This document shows, piece by piece, positions 14,301 to 21,265 of a DNA stretch of 27,790 nt. The stretch is from IMG/VR virus record IMGVR_UViG_3300021373_002725, positions 1-27,790 of that record; one strand, given 5' to 3'. Under the pieces are notes generated by a model, which was given only the letters and a program-made list of their open reading frames with translations, was not told the origin of the DNA and did no database searches. Numbering within the stretch: position 1 is the first letter of the stretch; every line of letters begins with the position of its first letter. Made by a program: the position numbers and the translations under genes. Source of the stretch: a virus.

Positions 14301-14686
14301 ATACAGGAGATACAATAACAGTTGGTGAACCAGGCGCTCCATCAGGTGCTTCTCAGTCAAACGGAGATAAAGATCCTGAAAATGATCTTGGAATAGTGGT
14401 TGTTGATGAAGACAATAATCAGTTGTCAACCGACAAACTCCCTGGACCGGAAGGTGATATCAACTCGAATTTTGAAGTTGTAATTGATTTTAATTTGCAT
14501 CCTGTCTCATATCTCACTCTTGAGGCTAAAAAAGTTACTTTACTAGGATGGGATTATGGACGAATTAAAAGTTCAGCAGGTACTGATATCGACATTGGAA
14601 GTGTAGTTGATCCAAATACTTATGCCTTAGATTTTGGCACTATTGTGTCACCAATTGAGCCAGTACTAACTTCTTCGGTCGTTTAG
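11375..14686 (+). CDS. Large tail-tip / hub protein, 1103 residues
   Basis: The start codon follows the preceding stop directly, with GGAG at 11365-11368. The N-terminal 200 residues (KIKIYINGQDYSDFLIEG, then GHVYVLNSTMDLQQRL) look like the hub domains of siphovirus tail-tip proteins, which connect the distal tail ring to the host-binding apparatus. A low-complexity acidic linker of four EPDE units (12053-12100) follows, then a long tyrosine- and serine-rich middle region. The C-terminal 250 residues are glycine- and aspartate-rich with repeated GGDFDTG-like units and end in a beta domain. No lysozyme or peptidase motif was seen. The general role is likely; the exact homologue is not identified. 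Confidence 0.7.
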   Translation: MTLVNTTAKIKIYINGQDYSDFLIEGNLSDDSAYSTNIVTTKGSITLGGDPSILDFNKTKFPLGSKVTIYAKLSNGSFAKIPRGHVYVLNSTMDLQQRLTTLEVGCSLAYLNSRPEHFQNEIKGLMQRFIPSSTLDSFVIDDFNLSALQTLLEIDGKVIFQDAWGNIQSLNEFGNDGLGANLASAKLKCFDIHSAINVESIGGAIEDLPSAIIVESSVNVPIKPDQEPDEEPDEEPDEEPDEYEPLDVYAAAGKPPPFISSETTKTVKVPDFTKTATFFRILNGSSTGESGDEAVPGCGSITDGEDNSSGSAEFAYTASGGAQGTTRDFTETSTSGRYVSYNGPGNQVDFEYNFEYNSAMVYAGSMFTAVVNKYVEIINNEVERAKSFLSKANNALKLGHDYATRPRTTVYTIDGDEIINTEETDEGEAVLNAINYYNCIGTQYYNAAQNILKSAENFTKEGISFIDQYKYEYGYSSWNTTTNEYGLSGELIKKTTSRYIHSSLSEDATKAVNDLQPSYRLSPVLDALRYQIINSLDFSSVSETTGQSFDQLVSGDSLLTSHSENTARNVELSYNLQLASTTTTTYDYSDSYTTETEIFVDEQNGFNNYTRINYSSTGSRNAPEEDRIRVQRDGNGNVILSTTASTTANGEVERDDNGDIIYINQEFKDLDLICKKQIKITNSQFSGQIASMSWLGRGQSTDKTIQLPFRLAPLRAKVINGVRVTPNRSKELSRYQRILCQYATNQVKKITSDNFGFRITERGTRAEIFGYYPYYPITLSLKSLQKRFKLRAGASNWVFDSENILCSLDCFNVGSIETAPGVTEASPFNYTTFKKVETTAPVTTNDLKSPETATSIGITAIPTGGILMLNGVAVVVGDVITIADINSNNLTFVPTDTTVTTTVAISFEALDSLGQKIGSEDGIFPELQTLIPDIVFADAGEFSDDTSNGGFDAGAGDFDTGTRPGGAISLNGGDFDTGDTITVGEPGAPSGASQSNGDKDPENDLGIVVVDEDNNQLSTDKLPGPEGDINSNFEVVIDFNLHPVSYLTLEAKKVTLLGWDYGRIKSSAGTDIDIGSVVDPNTYALDFGTIVSPIEPVLTSSVV
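12053..12100 (+). repeat. Four tandem 12-base units encoding EPDE
   Basis: GAACCAGAYGAA is repeated four times without interruption in frame; only the first unit has GAC for GAT. It makes an acidic, proline-spaced linker in the tail-tip protein, and the near-perfect repeat suggests copy number can change by slippage. Confidence 0.9.
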
Positions 14687-14687
14687 T

Positions 14688-14697
14688 GGAATACTAC
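14688..14697 (+). promoter_or_regulatory. Recurrent gene-start motif (GGAATACTAC)
   Basis: Nine of ten positions fit GGMADACTAG. It begins two bases after the stop of the tail-tip gene and 27 bases before the next ATG. The hairpin TTGAAT/ATTCAA (14699-14715) then runs into the A of the start codon. Confidence 0.5.
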
Positions 14698-14714
14698 CTT
14701 GAATTGGTGATTCA

Positions 14715-15131
14715 ATGGCTGTCTTAACCTCTGCTGAAGTTAATGAGCAAGCCGATCTGGTGTATATTCGAGGCACTTATTTTGTTGCGTTAACTTTGCA
14801 GACAGTTACTGATTATGATTCAGGAGTCACTTTATCAACTATTGAAACTGATGAAGTAACCGTCGGCAATGGAGGATATGCAAGATTAAGCTACACATAT
14901 ACTGCTACGGATTTAATAACTTATGCCAATGGACAGCCATTGTCAGGCAAAGTGGCTACGTTTGTTCATGACGGGTCTTCAACTGATATAACTTTCAACC
15001 ATGTAGTGCTTTTGCGTGATGTAAGTGGAACTGTTTCAGTTGTTGGTTTTCAAAAATTGTCTGAAATAATTACATTGACAAACAGTACTTCCGTTGAAAT
15101 CAATGTCGGCATTTTACATGGAGTTGCATGA
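14715..15131 (+). CDS. Probable minor structural protein, 138 residues
   Basis: The product is beta-strand rich throughout (VYIRGTYFVALTLQTV, YARLSYTYTATDLITY) with few charged residues, as in small tail or fibre-associated proteins. No family recognised. It begins a three-gene set, as its stop overlaps the next start (ATGATGG, four bases) and that gene's stop lies one base before the third. It lacks a Shine-Dalgarno sequence; a hairpin covers the bases up to its start codon. Confidence 0.6.
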   Translation: MAVLTSAEVNEQADLVYIRGTYFVALTLQTVTDYDSGVTLSTIETDEVTVGNGGYARLSYTYTATDLITYANGQPLSGKVATFVHDGSSTDITFNHVVLLRDVSGTVSVVGFQKLSEIITLTNSTSVEINVGILHGVA

Positions 15132-15385
15132 TGGATCTCCCTAGCAAGCTAAACGAAGCCTCGAACTTAAGCCGTTTAAATGCTGTTGATGCAGCCTATG
15201 CAGGAAGCCCATACGCTGGTACAAACTTTAACGCAAAATGGCAAGGCTATGATACAGATGGTAATGCACTTGTAAAATATCAAGGAGACACTTATACCGC
15301 AAAACAGCTGTCAATGCATTCTATTATTGCAAATACTTCGGTCGTATTACGTGCCGCAAGAGGCGTAAGATTTGTGAATTATTGA
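15128..15385 (+). CDS. Small probable structural protein, 85 residues
   Basis: The central segment WQGYDTDGNALVKYQG closely resembles IGYDANGNAIVKDRG in the next gene, so the two share a small beta module, probably by duplication. The rest is short helices and no membrane segment. It is translationally coupled to the genes on both sides. Two adjacent ATG codons at 15128 and 15131 are possible starts. Confidence 0.65.
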   Translation: MMDLPSKLNEASNLSRLNAVDAAYAGSPYAGTNFNAKWQGYDTDGNALVKYQGDTYTAKQLSMHSIIANTSVVLRAARGVRFVNY

Positions 15386-15386
15386 A

Positions 15387-16220
15387 ATGCCTACACTTTT
15401 TGAATTAGTAAAGGCATTCGCTGAGCGATCAAGACAACAGCTACTTGAGCAGGTAAAAAATCAGCAAAATGAATTAACAAGACCTGTTACATTCATAGGA
15501 TATGATGCTAACGGCAACGCAATCGTAAAAGACAGAGGAGAAATTAAAACAGTCGTAGATCATGGTAACGCCTCTAGAACTAAAGGAGAAATATTTATAT
15601 ATGACGAGGTAGCGACAGTTGAGTATAAAAGAAGAAAAAGACCCGAAGAACAACAAATTATATCTTTATCTCCTGTAAAACCAAAACCAGCCCGTAAAAA
15701 AATACTTAGCAGATCATCGATTGAAGACGCAGAGGCTGCTGAATTTGAGCTAAGAATCTTGAGAAGCGGGCTCGTTCATACTGCTGAAATAAGATATTCA
15801 TGGAATAATGGTACAGATTTAGACACAACAACTTGGATAGGTACCGTAAATAGCAGTCCAGCTAACGATGGCCCAGTTGGATGGGCTCATCCTAGTTCAA
15901 GCACTTATATGACTTGGTCGGGAGACGACACATCATCGAACGGATTAGAAATAGTGACTATAGATGGTGCCAAATTGCATGAAGATCTTGGTGAATTTTC
16001 TAAAATAATTACAATACAAGGAAATGGAAACTGGTACAGCGTAGCAGGGACATCAGCTGATATAGAAGTGCTCACTAAAACCATAGATGGATTAACAATT
16101 CAAGCACAATCTTGGACGGCACCGTTAACACTTTTCCAAAAAGGTGGCACAGGCGCAATGATAGGCAAATTCGACATTAACCTTAATAGCGGAGAGATTA
16201 TTCGCAGCTACCCTCAATAA
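15387..16220 (+). CDS. Probable tail-associated structural protein, 277 residues
   Basis: The N-terminal 35 residues are helical (ELVKAFAERSRQQLLEQV). They are followed by the GYDxxGNAxVK module shared with the preceding gene, then a basic, proline-containing linker near residues 80-110 (KRRKRPEE, KPKPARKK). The C-terminal 150 residues are a beta-rich domain with several tryptophans (YSWNNGTDLDTTTWIG, VGWAHPSSSTYMTWSGDD) that looks like a carbohydrate- or protein-binding sandwich. No named family is recognised. It is the last gene of the three-gene set and is followed by the recurrent motif at 16240. Confidence 0.65.
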   Translation: MPTLFELVKAFAERSRQQLLEQVKNQQNELTRPVTFIGYDANGNAIVKDRGEIKTVVDHGNASRTKGEIFIYDEVATVEYKRRKRPEEQQIISLSPVKPKPARKKILSRSSIEDAEAAEFELRILRSGLVHTAEIRYSWNNGTDLDTTTWIGTVNSSPANDGPVGWAHPSSSTYMTWSGDDTSSNGLEIVTIDGAKLHEDLGEFSKIITIQGNGNWYSVAGTSADIEVLTKTIDGLTIQAQSWTAPLTLFQKGGTGAMIGKFDINLNSGEIIRSYPQ

Positions 16221-16239
16221 GCCTGTAGGCGTTTAGCCA

Positions 16240-16249
16240 GGAATACTAG
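16240..16249 (+). promoter_or_regulatory. Recurrent gene-start motif (GGAATACTAG)
   Basis: Full match to GGMADACTAG, identical to the copy at 22334, 31 bases before the GTG start at 16271. Confidence 0.55.
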
Positions 16250-16270
16250 TGAAGTCTATATGCGATTGAA

Positions 16271-18259
16271 GTGGCACTGCAAATCAGACGAGGTACTTCT
16301 GCAGATGTCCAGTCAGAAAGTTTAATTCCGTTGGCAGGTGAACCGATCTATTTGACTGACACTAATTCACTATATGTAGGTGACGGAGCAACGCAAGGAG
16401 GCAATCTTATTGGTGGAGCAAATGAACTAAGTGGATTAAATTCTGTACATCTAAGCTCAGAAAACATTAGTACAGTTCAAAGTTTTTCAATCACAACTAA
16501 TGTTGTCCAGGTCACTACAGCTATCAATCATAGTTTTGGCCTTAACGATCAAGTTACAATTTCCGGTGCGAGCAGTACTATTTTAAACGGTACTCATACA
16601 ATCACCACCGTGCCAACCGGAGCACAATTTACATTTATCCTGACAAATGCTGACGTTGCAAGCACTGTTAGTACAGGCTCTGTAAGTCTTTTAATTCCAA
16701 ATAATAGCGTATTAGCTTATGACACCACTAACGCCAGATGGGAAGACAAGGAATTCGGTGACTTAAACATTACTCTCGATAAAATTAACAATATTGATTC
16801 CTTTAATGCAACTCTTTCTGGACACGCTAATCCTGATATTGGCAAAATCATAAGATATGATTACGACTTGAGCTGGAGTGTTAAAAGGCCAGGAGATCCA
16901 ATAAATAATTCAGCTGATCAAGGTTATATTGGAATTGATTTTGATAGCGGTATTCCAGGCAGTATTTATACTGCTAATAGTTCTTTGTGGACAGAAAATG
17001 CAAACAACAGTACTGGCGTATTAGCCTCTAGCGTAAGCGCAATTCCTTCACTACCGTACGGAGATGGTGCCGTAGATGGTAATAGTTTAAGATATACGCC
17101 GACAAATGCATTTACTGACTCCCAAGACTTTACTTTAGATTTTTGGTTTTATCGTCCAACTGGTGTAAGTAATTGGGACGAAGGAATGTCGTTTTTAAAC
17201 AGTGGCACCTATACAGCTTTTCAAGCTTTAATCGCAGGGAATGAGCTAATTTTAAAATCATGCGCTCTTTATGATGGCACTTTAACTAACTCTTTGTATA
17301 ACGTGATTAAATGGGAGGCTGCAACTTTAAGTAGCAGCTTGGATGATGAATGGATTCATGTAGCCGTAGTGAGGGAAGGTACTGACTTTCGGGCTTGGAT
17401 TAATGGAGTAGACAAAGGTACGGGAGTACTCCAAGGAAGTTATACAACTGCCCATGATTTCAAGTTTAGCAATTTTGCTGAGTTTATGGCAATTGGGTCA
17501 AATTTCCCTGTTGAGAATATTCCGGTAGGCCCTTTATTTGTTGACCTTCAAAAAGCTCACTATGATCCATCTGGAGGAAATATTTTTGTACCAAAAGACC
17601 GTGTAGATTTTTATAATTTGAAGTCAGGAGTAAAACTAGAGGAATGCTTAAACGTATCTACCTATGATCTTACAGATGGAGACGGATTGACGTGGCATCA
17701 AAACAAATGGATGCCTGGGCGTCCAGTATATACTAAGTATAAATTTAACTTGACAGCTGCGCCTACAGCCACTGTTGCAAGCTCTGAAAGGGTTGGATCT
17801 ATTCTTAGCCTCGGCGACTGGGCAGAAGTTACGTTTGCAAATTATGCTACAAATGGCAATATTGGACCTGCCAGTGTCAACGAAGATCCAAATCTAAATA
17901 TAACAAAAGGCGGCACTGCAATCTTTTCTGGCTTTCCAAAAGGAACTTATAGGATTGATTTAATTGCAGAAATTACACTTGACAGTTTAGCTATTAATTC
18001 TTACTATTCTCATTCTGTAAAAATTGAATGCAAAAACTTTACACGAGACCTAGGATCATCAACCAGTAAAACTTTATTTTCTACTAATGGTACGAATGTT
18101 CCGGCAGCGCCAGTTGTCCAAACAGTTGAGATGTCAAATGTAGTTAATTTTAAAGATGGATCTAGTATAGGCAATACTCTTGAAATCTTATTGGATAGCG
18201 ACCAGAGTGACCAATTTTATGTCAGTGACGCATTCTTAACTATAACAAAAATTAGCTGA
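16271..18259 (+). CDS. Tail fibre / receptor-binding protein with LamG-like domain, 662 residues
   Basis: The first 45 residues (LQIRRGTSADVQ, then LAGEPIYLTDTNSLYVGDG) match the short beta module found at the N-terminus of many phage fibres, including the Mtd-type N-terminal domain. About residues 215-440 form a concanavalin/LamG-like sandwich with its typical strands (QDFTLDFWFY, then DEWIHVAVVREGTDFRAWING). This fold often binds sugars on the host surface. The C-terminal 200 residues are beta-rich. GTG at 16271 is the start because the RRGT module begins there; no Shine-Dalgarno sequence is visible. Confidence 0.85.
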   Translation: MALQIRRGTSADVQSESLIPLAGEPIYLTDTNSLYVGDGATQGGNLIGGANELSGLNSVHLSSENISTVQSFSITTNVVQVTTAINHSFGLNDQVTISGASSTILNGTHTITTVPTGAQFTFILTNADVASTVSTGSVSLLIPNNSVLAYDTTNARWEDKEFGDLNITLDKINNIDSFNATLSGHANPDIGKIIRYDYDLSWSVKRPGDPINNSADQGYIGIDFDSGIPGSIYTANSSLWTENANNSTGVLASSVSAIPSLPYGDGAVDGNSLRYTPTNAFTDSQDFTLDFWFYRPTGVSNWDEGMSFLNSGTYTAFQALIAGNELILKSCALYDGTLTNSLYNVIKWEAATLSSSLDDEWIHVAVVREGTDFRAWINGVDKGTGVLQGSYTTAHDFKFSNFAEFMAIGSNFPVENIPVGPLFVDLQKAHYDPSGGNIFVPKDRVDFYNLKSGVKLEECLNVSTYDLTDGDGLTWHQNKWMPGRPVYTKYKFNLTAAPTATVASSERVGSILSLGDWAEVTFANYATNGNIGPASVNEDPNLNITKGGTAIFSGFPKGTYRIDLIAEITLDSLAINSYYSHSVKIECKNFTRDLGSSTSKTLFSTNGTNVPAAPVVQTVEMSNVVNFKDGSSIGNTLEILLDSDQSDQFYVSDAFLTITKIS

Positions 18260-18261
18260 TA

Positions 18262-18271
18262 GGAACACTAG
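18262..18271 (+). promoter_or_regulatory. Recurrent gene-start motif (GGAACACTAG)
   Basis: Matches GGMADACTAG except C at position 5. It begins two bases after the fibre stop and 42 bases before the scaffold ATG. Confidence 0.5.
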
Positions 18272-18282
18272 CCCGTCTATTT

Positions 18283-18300
18283 AGGGAGTGATTCCCTTTT
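18283..18300 (+). other. Hairpin with T tract just before the scaffold start
   Basis: AGGGA (18283-18287) pairs with TCCCT (18293-18297), followed by T residues; the ATG is at 18304. It may be a weak terminator or attenuator, or 5' leader structure of the scaffold mRNA. Confidence 0.45.
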
Positions 18301-18303
18301 ACC

Positions 18304-19041
18304 ATGTCTGAAGAAAACACCAAAGCCTCCGAGATGGAGACTGGCGGCCAAGAACTCACACCACAGGTCAGTGCTGAGGATAAATCTCAGTACAGTCCAG
18401 ATGAGGTCGCTAATCTCGTTAAAGCATTGCGTTCTGAACGGGAAGCTCGTAAGACCTATGAGCGTCAATACAAAGACAAAGAACAGCAACTTCTAAAGCT
18501 AAAAGACGTTGATCTAGACCGTTACCAACAATTAGAGGCTGATGCTGCTCGTGCTGCTGAGATTGAATCACGTTATGGTGAAACAATTCAAGCTATCGAA
18601 GAAAAATATGGACGGCAAACAGCAGAGGCTGAAGGTAAAGCCAAGCAAGCTGAAACCCAAATCAACGAATTTAAGAAGCGTTATGCTCTTGAAAAAGTAT
18701 TTACTTCAGCTGGTGGACGAACTGATTCTGCCGACGGCGTATCTTTTTTCGACATGTTCGCAGAACAAATGAGTAAGCGGTTCAGGCAAGAGCCAAACGG
18801 CAGTATTACTGTCGTTGATGAACAAGGCGATCCTATTCTTGATAGCGAATCAGGCAAGCGAATCTCGCCTGAAGACTTTGTAAGTAGCTACAAGACGCAT
18901 CCTGTTTATGGAACTTTCTTTAAAGGAGTCAAAGGTTCAGGAGCTGGATTAAATTACGCTGGAACAGATGCAAACGGTATGCCAGTAGAAGACTTATCGT
19001 CTCTGTCAAGGGAAGAATTATTCCTAAAGGCATTTGGATAA
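18304..19041 (+). CDS. Capsid scaffolding protein, 245 residues
   Basis: The N-terminus is acidic and disordered (residues 1-35), followed by a long charged coiled coil (about 38-130: LRSEREARKTYERQYKDKEQ, then EEKYGRQTAEAEGKAKQ), with a smaller C-terminal domain. This is the classic layout of phage scaffolding proteins. It lies directly before the major capsid gene. Scaffolds fill the procapsid during assembly and leave before packaging. A terminator at 19049-19068 separates it from the capsid gene, allowing different expression levels. Confidence 0.85.
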   Translation: MSEENTKASEMETGGQELTPQVSAEDKSQYSPDEVANLVKALRSEREARKTYERQYKDKEQQLLKLKDVDLDRYQQLEADAARAAEIESRYGETIQAIEEKYGRQTAEAEGKAKQAETQINEFKKRYALEKVFTSAGGRTDSADGVSFFDMFAEQMSKRFRQEPNGSITVVDEQGDPILDSESGKRISPEDFVSSYKTHPVYGTFFKGVKGSGAGLNYAGTDANGMPVEDLSSLSREELFLKAFG

Positions 19042-19048
19042 ATCTTTC

Positions 19049-19068
19049 GCCCCGAAAGGGGCTTTTTT
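19049..19068 (+). terminator. Rho-independent terminator (GAAA loop)
   Basis: GCCCC/GGGGC around a GAAA tetraloop followed by six T. It ends the scaffold transcript. Confidence 0.92.
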
Positions 19069-19072
19069 ATTG

Positions 19073-19082
19073 GGAAGAATAG
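19073..19082 (+). promoter_or_regulatory. Recurrent gene-start motif (GGAAGAATAG)
   Basis: Nine of ten positions fit GGMADACTAG (A at position 7), four bases after the terminator T tract. It would start the long leader of the capsid gene. Confidence 0.45.
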
Positions 19083-19218
19083 AAGTTTCGGAATTATATG
19101 TTAGAAAGCACCCGGTTTTGACTGGCCGTGATGGTTAGCAGGCAGGGTGTTCGAGTTAGAGCGTGATGCTCTGGACACGTTTCACCTTTCCTCCATTAAC
19201 CACAGGAGTTTAATTCTA
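19083..19218 (+). promoter_or_regulatory. Long capsid-gene leader with hairpin and ribosome-binding site
   Basis: About 135 bases without a plausible gene precede the capsid ATG, far longer than other gaps here. The hairpin AGAGC/GCTCT (19158-19172) and a strong Shine-Dalgarno sequence, AGGAG (19204-19208), are visible. CACCC (from about 19109) can pair with GGGTG (19145-19149). A structured, stabilising 5' leader for an abundant mRNA is the likely reading. Confidence 0.5.
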
Positions 19219-20121
19219 ATGGCTTTAAATCTATCCGAGGCTAAAAAGCACTCTCGGAATCCACAAGAACTGGCAGTTGTCACAGAACTAGCTGCTGGTC
19301 CTCTGCTGAGCGTTCTCCCTTTCCGCGACATTCAAGGCAACGGCCTTTTCTGGAAGCGTGAAGAGAGCCTCGGAGACGTGGGTTTCCGTAATTACAACGC
19401 TAACTACACCGAAAGCTACGCTGAGGTAAGTCAGCAGTCTGAAAGCCTTCGTCTGTTCGGCGGAGACATCAAAATTGACCGCGCAATCCTTGATTTGGAA
19501 GGTGGCGAGTCACGCGCTTATCAGGTTCAATCCAAGACCCGCGCAATGCGTCTTTCTTGGGAATCCCTGTTCATCAATGGCGACTCTAACCAGTCCCCTT
19601 CTGAGTTCGATGGCTTGGCTGCTCGCATGCCGGCGGCTGATCACGCAACTAATTCTCAAGTTATTCGTAACGCTTCTAGCGCCGCGACTCTTGACTTAGG
19701 TGCTCTTGATGAAGCAATCGACTCTGTTGATGCACAAGGCGGCACTAAGTACTTGGTTATGTCCAAGTCTGCACGTCGTGCTCTGACAACCAAGGCTCGC
19801 GCTTCTGCTCAAATCGACATTGCTCGTAACGAGTTCGGCTATCAGCAGATGGTTTATGCCGGTCTGCCTGTTATTGAGCTTGATCGTGACCATCAGAACG
19901 CTGCAATCCTTGATTCCACCCCTGCTGATCAATCGATCTATGTGGTGACCTTCGGCAATGACCTGCTGACTGGTATTCAGAACGGTGGCATCCAGGTTCG
20001 TGACTTGGGCGAGAGCACTGCTTCTCCTCAAATCATCGTTCGTGTTGAGTGGTATTGCGGATTGGCCATGGTCAATGGTCGCTCTGCTGCTCGCCTGACT
20101 AACGTCAACGCAACTGTCTGA
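19219..20121 (+). CDS. Major capsid protein, 300 residues
   Basis: The gene follows the scaffold gene, is bracketed by two strong terminators, and uses only CGN codons for arginine, marking very high expression. The sequence pattern fits an HK97-fold coat protein: N-terminal helix, then LLSVLPFRDIQGNGLFWKRE, a central helix region with AILDLEGGESRAY, and C-terminal strands ending GLAMVNGRSAARLTNVNATV. LPFxxIxGN followed by a capsid-type body is a pattern I recall from a family of siphovirus and podovirus coat proteins. The ATG at 19219 has AGGAG ten bases upstream; the upstream in-frame GTG at 19147 is rejected because it would translate the leader hairpin. Confidence 0.88.
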   Translation: MALNLSEAKKHSRNPQELAVVTELAAGPLLSVLPFRDIQGNGLFWKREESLGDVGFRNYNANYTESYAEVSQQSESLRLFGGDIKIDRAILDLEGGESRAYQVQSKTRAMRLSWESLFINGDSNQSPSEFDGLAARMPAADHATNSQVIRNASSAATLDLGALDEAIDSVDAQGGTKYLVMSKSARRALTTKARASAQIDIARNEFGYQQMVYAGLPVIELDRDHQNAAILDSTPADQSIYVVTFGNDLLTGIQNGGIQVRDLGESTASPQIIVRVEWYCGLAMVNGRSAARLTNVNATV

Positions 20122-20151
20122 TTCTTCTTTCTAGAAAATCAACAATACAAA

Positions 20152-20171
20152 GGGGCTTCGGCCCCTTTTTT
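20152..20171 (+). terminator. Rho-independent terminator (TTCG loop)
   Basis: GGGGC/GCCCC around a TTCG tetraloop, followed by six T, after the capsid gene. Confidence 0.93.
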
Positions 20172-20212
20172 ATGTAATTGGGATCCTATTACAGACCAAG
20201 TTGCTAACAGTT

Positions 20213-20221
20213 GAGCACTAG
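20213..20221 (+). promoter_or_regulatory. Recurrent gene-start motif, weaker copy (GAGCACTAG)
   Basis: Shares the CACTAG end of the copy at 18262 and lies 35 bases before the ATG at 20248. A second partial match, GGGATCCTAT, begins at 20180, closer to the terminator. Confidence 0.3.
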
Positions 20222-20247
20222 GTTTTTAAAATTTTTAGGTATTTATC

Positions 20248-20598
20248 ATGGCCGCACGTTCTACGGGAATGTTTCCCCGCGAAAAGTTTGACATTGACGC
20301 TAATTTTCTTGTCACTGCAAGTGACACGACCCCTGGCGTAACTCTTGCTAACATCAAGACCATCCGCGTTGGTCTTGTTAACACGACAATCACTGGCGAT
20401 GCTACTGTTGTTTTCAACATTGGTGGCCAGGACGTTACTTTTACTGCTAACGACTTCGACAAAAATGGCACTGCTATTGCTCACCTCCGTGGTGCTTTGT
20501 GCGATGCAGACAACCTCGTCAAGTACACCGCCACTGCTGGTTCCGGTACGGTTTCGGTAGGCACTGCTTTCCTCGATACAGTCGATAACGTAGGTTGA
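20248..20598 (+). CDS. Possible capsid decoration or head protein, 116 residues
   Basis: No family is recognised. The product is small, beta-rich and low in charge (KTIRVGLVNTTITGDATVVF, then GTVSVGTAFLDTV). It follows the capsid gene, is alone between terminators at 20152-20171 and 20620-20646, and uses only CGT/CGC for arginine. These features together suggest an abundant virion protein such as a decoration protein. This is inference from context and codon use; a head fibre base or other structural role is possible. Confidence 0.6.
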   Translation: MAARSTGMFPREKFDIDANFLVTASDTTPGVTLANIKTIRVGLVNTTITGDATVVFNIGGQDVTFTANDFDKNGTAIAHLRGALCDADNLVKYTATAGSGTVSVGTAFLDTVDNVG

Positions 20599-20619
20599 TT
20601 TAACAACATACGGAATAAT

Positions 20620-20646
20620 AAGGGTGGCTAAGGTCACCCTTTTTTT
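20620..20646 (+). terminator. Rho-independent terminator
   Basis: AGGGTG (20621-20626) pairs with CACCCT (20635-20640) around an eight-base loop, followed by T to 20646. The next ATG lies only four bases beyond the T tract, so that gene depends on read-through. Confidence 0.85.
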
Positions 20647-20649
20647 GTT

Positions 20650-20889
20650 ATGCATTTATCAAAGCTCCCCACAATCTTCGTTAAGGGTGGCGAAGAACGC
20701 AAAGCGTTTTTTACTATCCAAGCAAAAGAGCTTATTGCCGCTGGATGGGTTGAAAAAGGAACTGAAGAAAAAGTTGCTGAGCCTATTGTTAAAGCAAAAG
20801 AAGAACCTAAAGCTGTTGTGGAAGAGCCTAAGGTCGAAGAGAAGCCTAAAGCACGTCGTGTAACCAAAAAGAAAGTTGAGGAATCATGA
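20650..20889 (+). CDS. Small protein with charged Lys/Glu/Pro tail, 79 residues
   Basis: The first 35 residues form a compact unit (LSKLPTIFVKGGEERKAFF, then IQAKELIAAGWVEKG) reminiscent of short adaptor segments in cyanophage structural genes. The rest is a low-complexity tail of repeated KxEEPKxVVEEPKV type ending in basic residues (KARRVTKKKVEES). Function unknown. The gene begins right after the terminator at 20620-20646 and overlaps the next start by four bases (ATGA). Confidence 0.7.
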   Translation: MHLSKLPTIFVKGGEERKAFFTIQAKELIAAGWVEKGTEEKVAEPIVKAKEEPKAVVEEPKVEEKPKARRVTKKKVEES

Positions 20890-21071
20890 ACGATGAAGTC
20901 CTTTATGTAAAGGGTCCGCGATACCTTGATGGTGTCAATCTTGATGCTGACATCATTTCGGCTGAACCAAAGATTATTCGCCGGCAGGTAAGTGATCCTG
21001 TAAACGATGGAAGTCTTGGCAAGCCTACATATGTTCCAGGCTCAAAAAACCTAGACGGCACACCCCTTTGA
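20886..21071 (+). CDS. Hypothetical protein, 61 residues
   Basis: The ORF overlaps the previous stop by four bases with GAGGA just upstream. The product has a short internal echo, RYLDGVNLDAD near the start and KNLDGTPL at the end, and contains KPTYVPGS. No family or membrane segment is recognised. It belongs to the cluster of small genes after the capsid, probably minor virion or assembly proteins. Confidence 0.6.
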   Translation: MNDEVLYVKGPRYLDGVNLDADIISAEPKIIRRQVSDPVNDGSLGKPTYVPGSKNLDGTPL

Positions 21072-21078
21072 TAAAAGC

Positions 21079-21088
21079 GGAAGACTAC
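21079..21088 (+). promoter_or_regulatory. Recurrent gene-start motif (GGAAGACTAC)
   Basis: Nine of ten positions fit GGMADACTAG, 31 bases before the ATG at 21110. Confidence 0.5.
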
Positions 21089-21109
21089 TGAGAACTGCAT
21101 GGGCAAGTA

Positions 21110-21265
21110 ATGGCAATGCCTCTTTCTATTGCCAAAAGTCTTGGCAAGTCCAAAGCTAAAAAGAGCAAAGTAATTAGCGAGTATGGCGGCAAAGTATCGC
21201 CTGCCAAGAAAAAACCTTTTAATGGTGCAACTAATCGTTTAAGGAGGAAAAAGAGTGGCCGCTAA
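21110..21265 (+). CDS. Very basic small protein, 51 residues
   Basis: The product is lysine- and arginine-rich along its whole length (KSLGKSKAKKSKV, then RLRRKKSGR) and is probably unstructured and nucleic-acid binding. Its 3' end overlaps the next gene by 11 bases and contains that gene's ribosome-binding site. ATG 21116 is an alternative start two codons in. No family recognised. Confidence 0.6.
   Translation: MAMPLSIAKSLGKSKAKKSKVISEYGGKVSPAKKKPFNGATNRLRRKKSGR

Noticed and set aside
19147-19218. GTG 19147 as the capsid protein start
   Set aside because: It would translate the leader hairpin and the Shine-Dalgarno region that serves ATG 19219.
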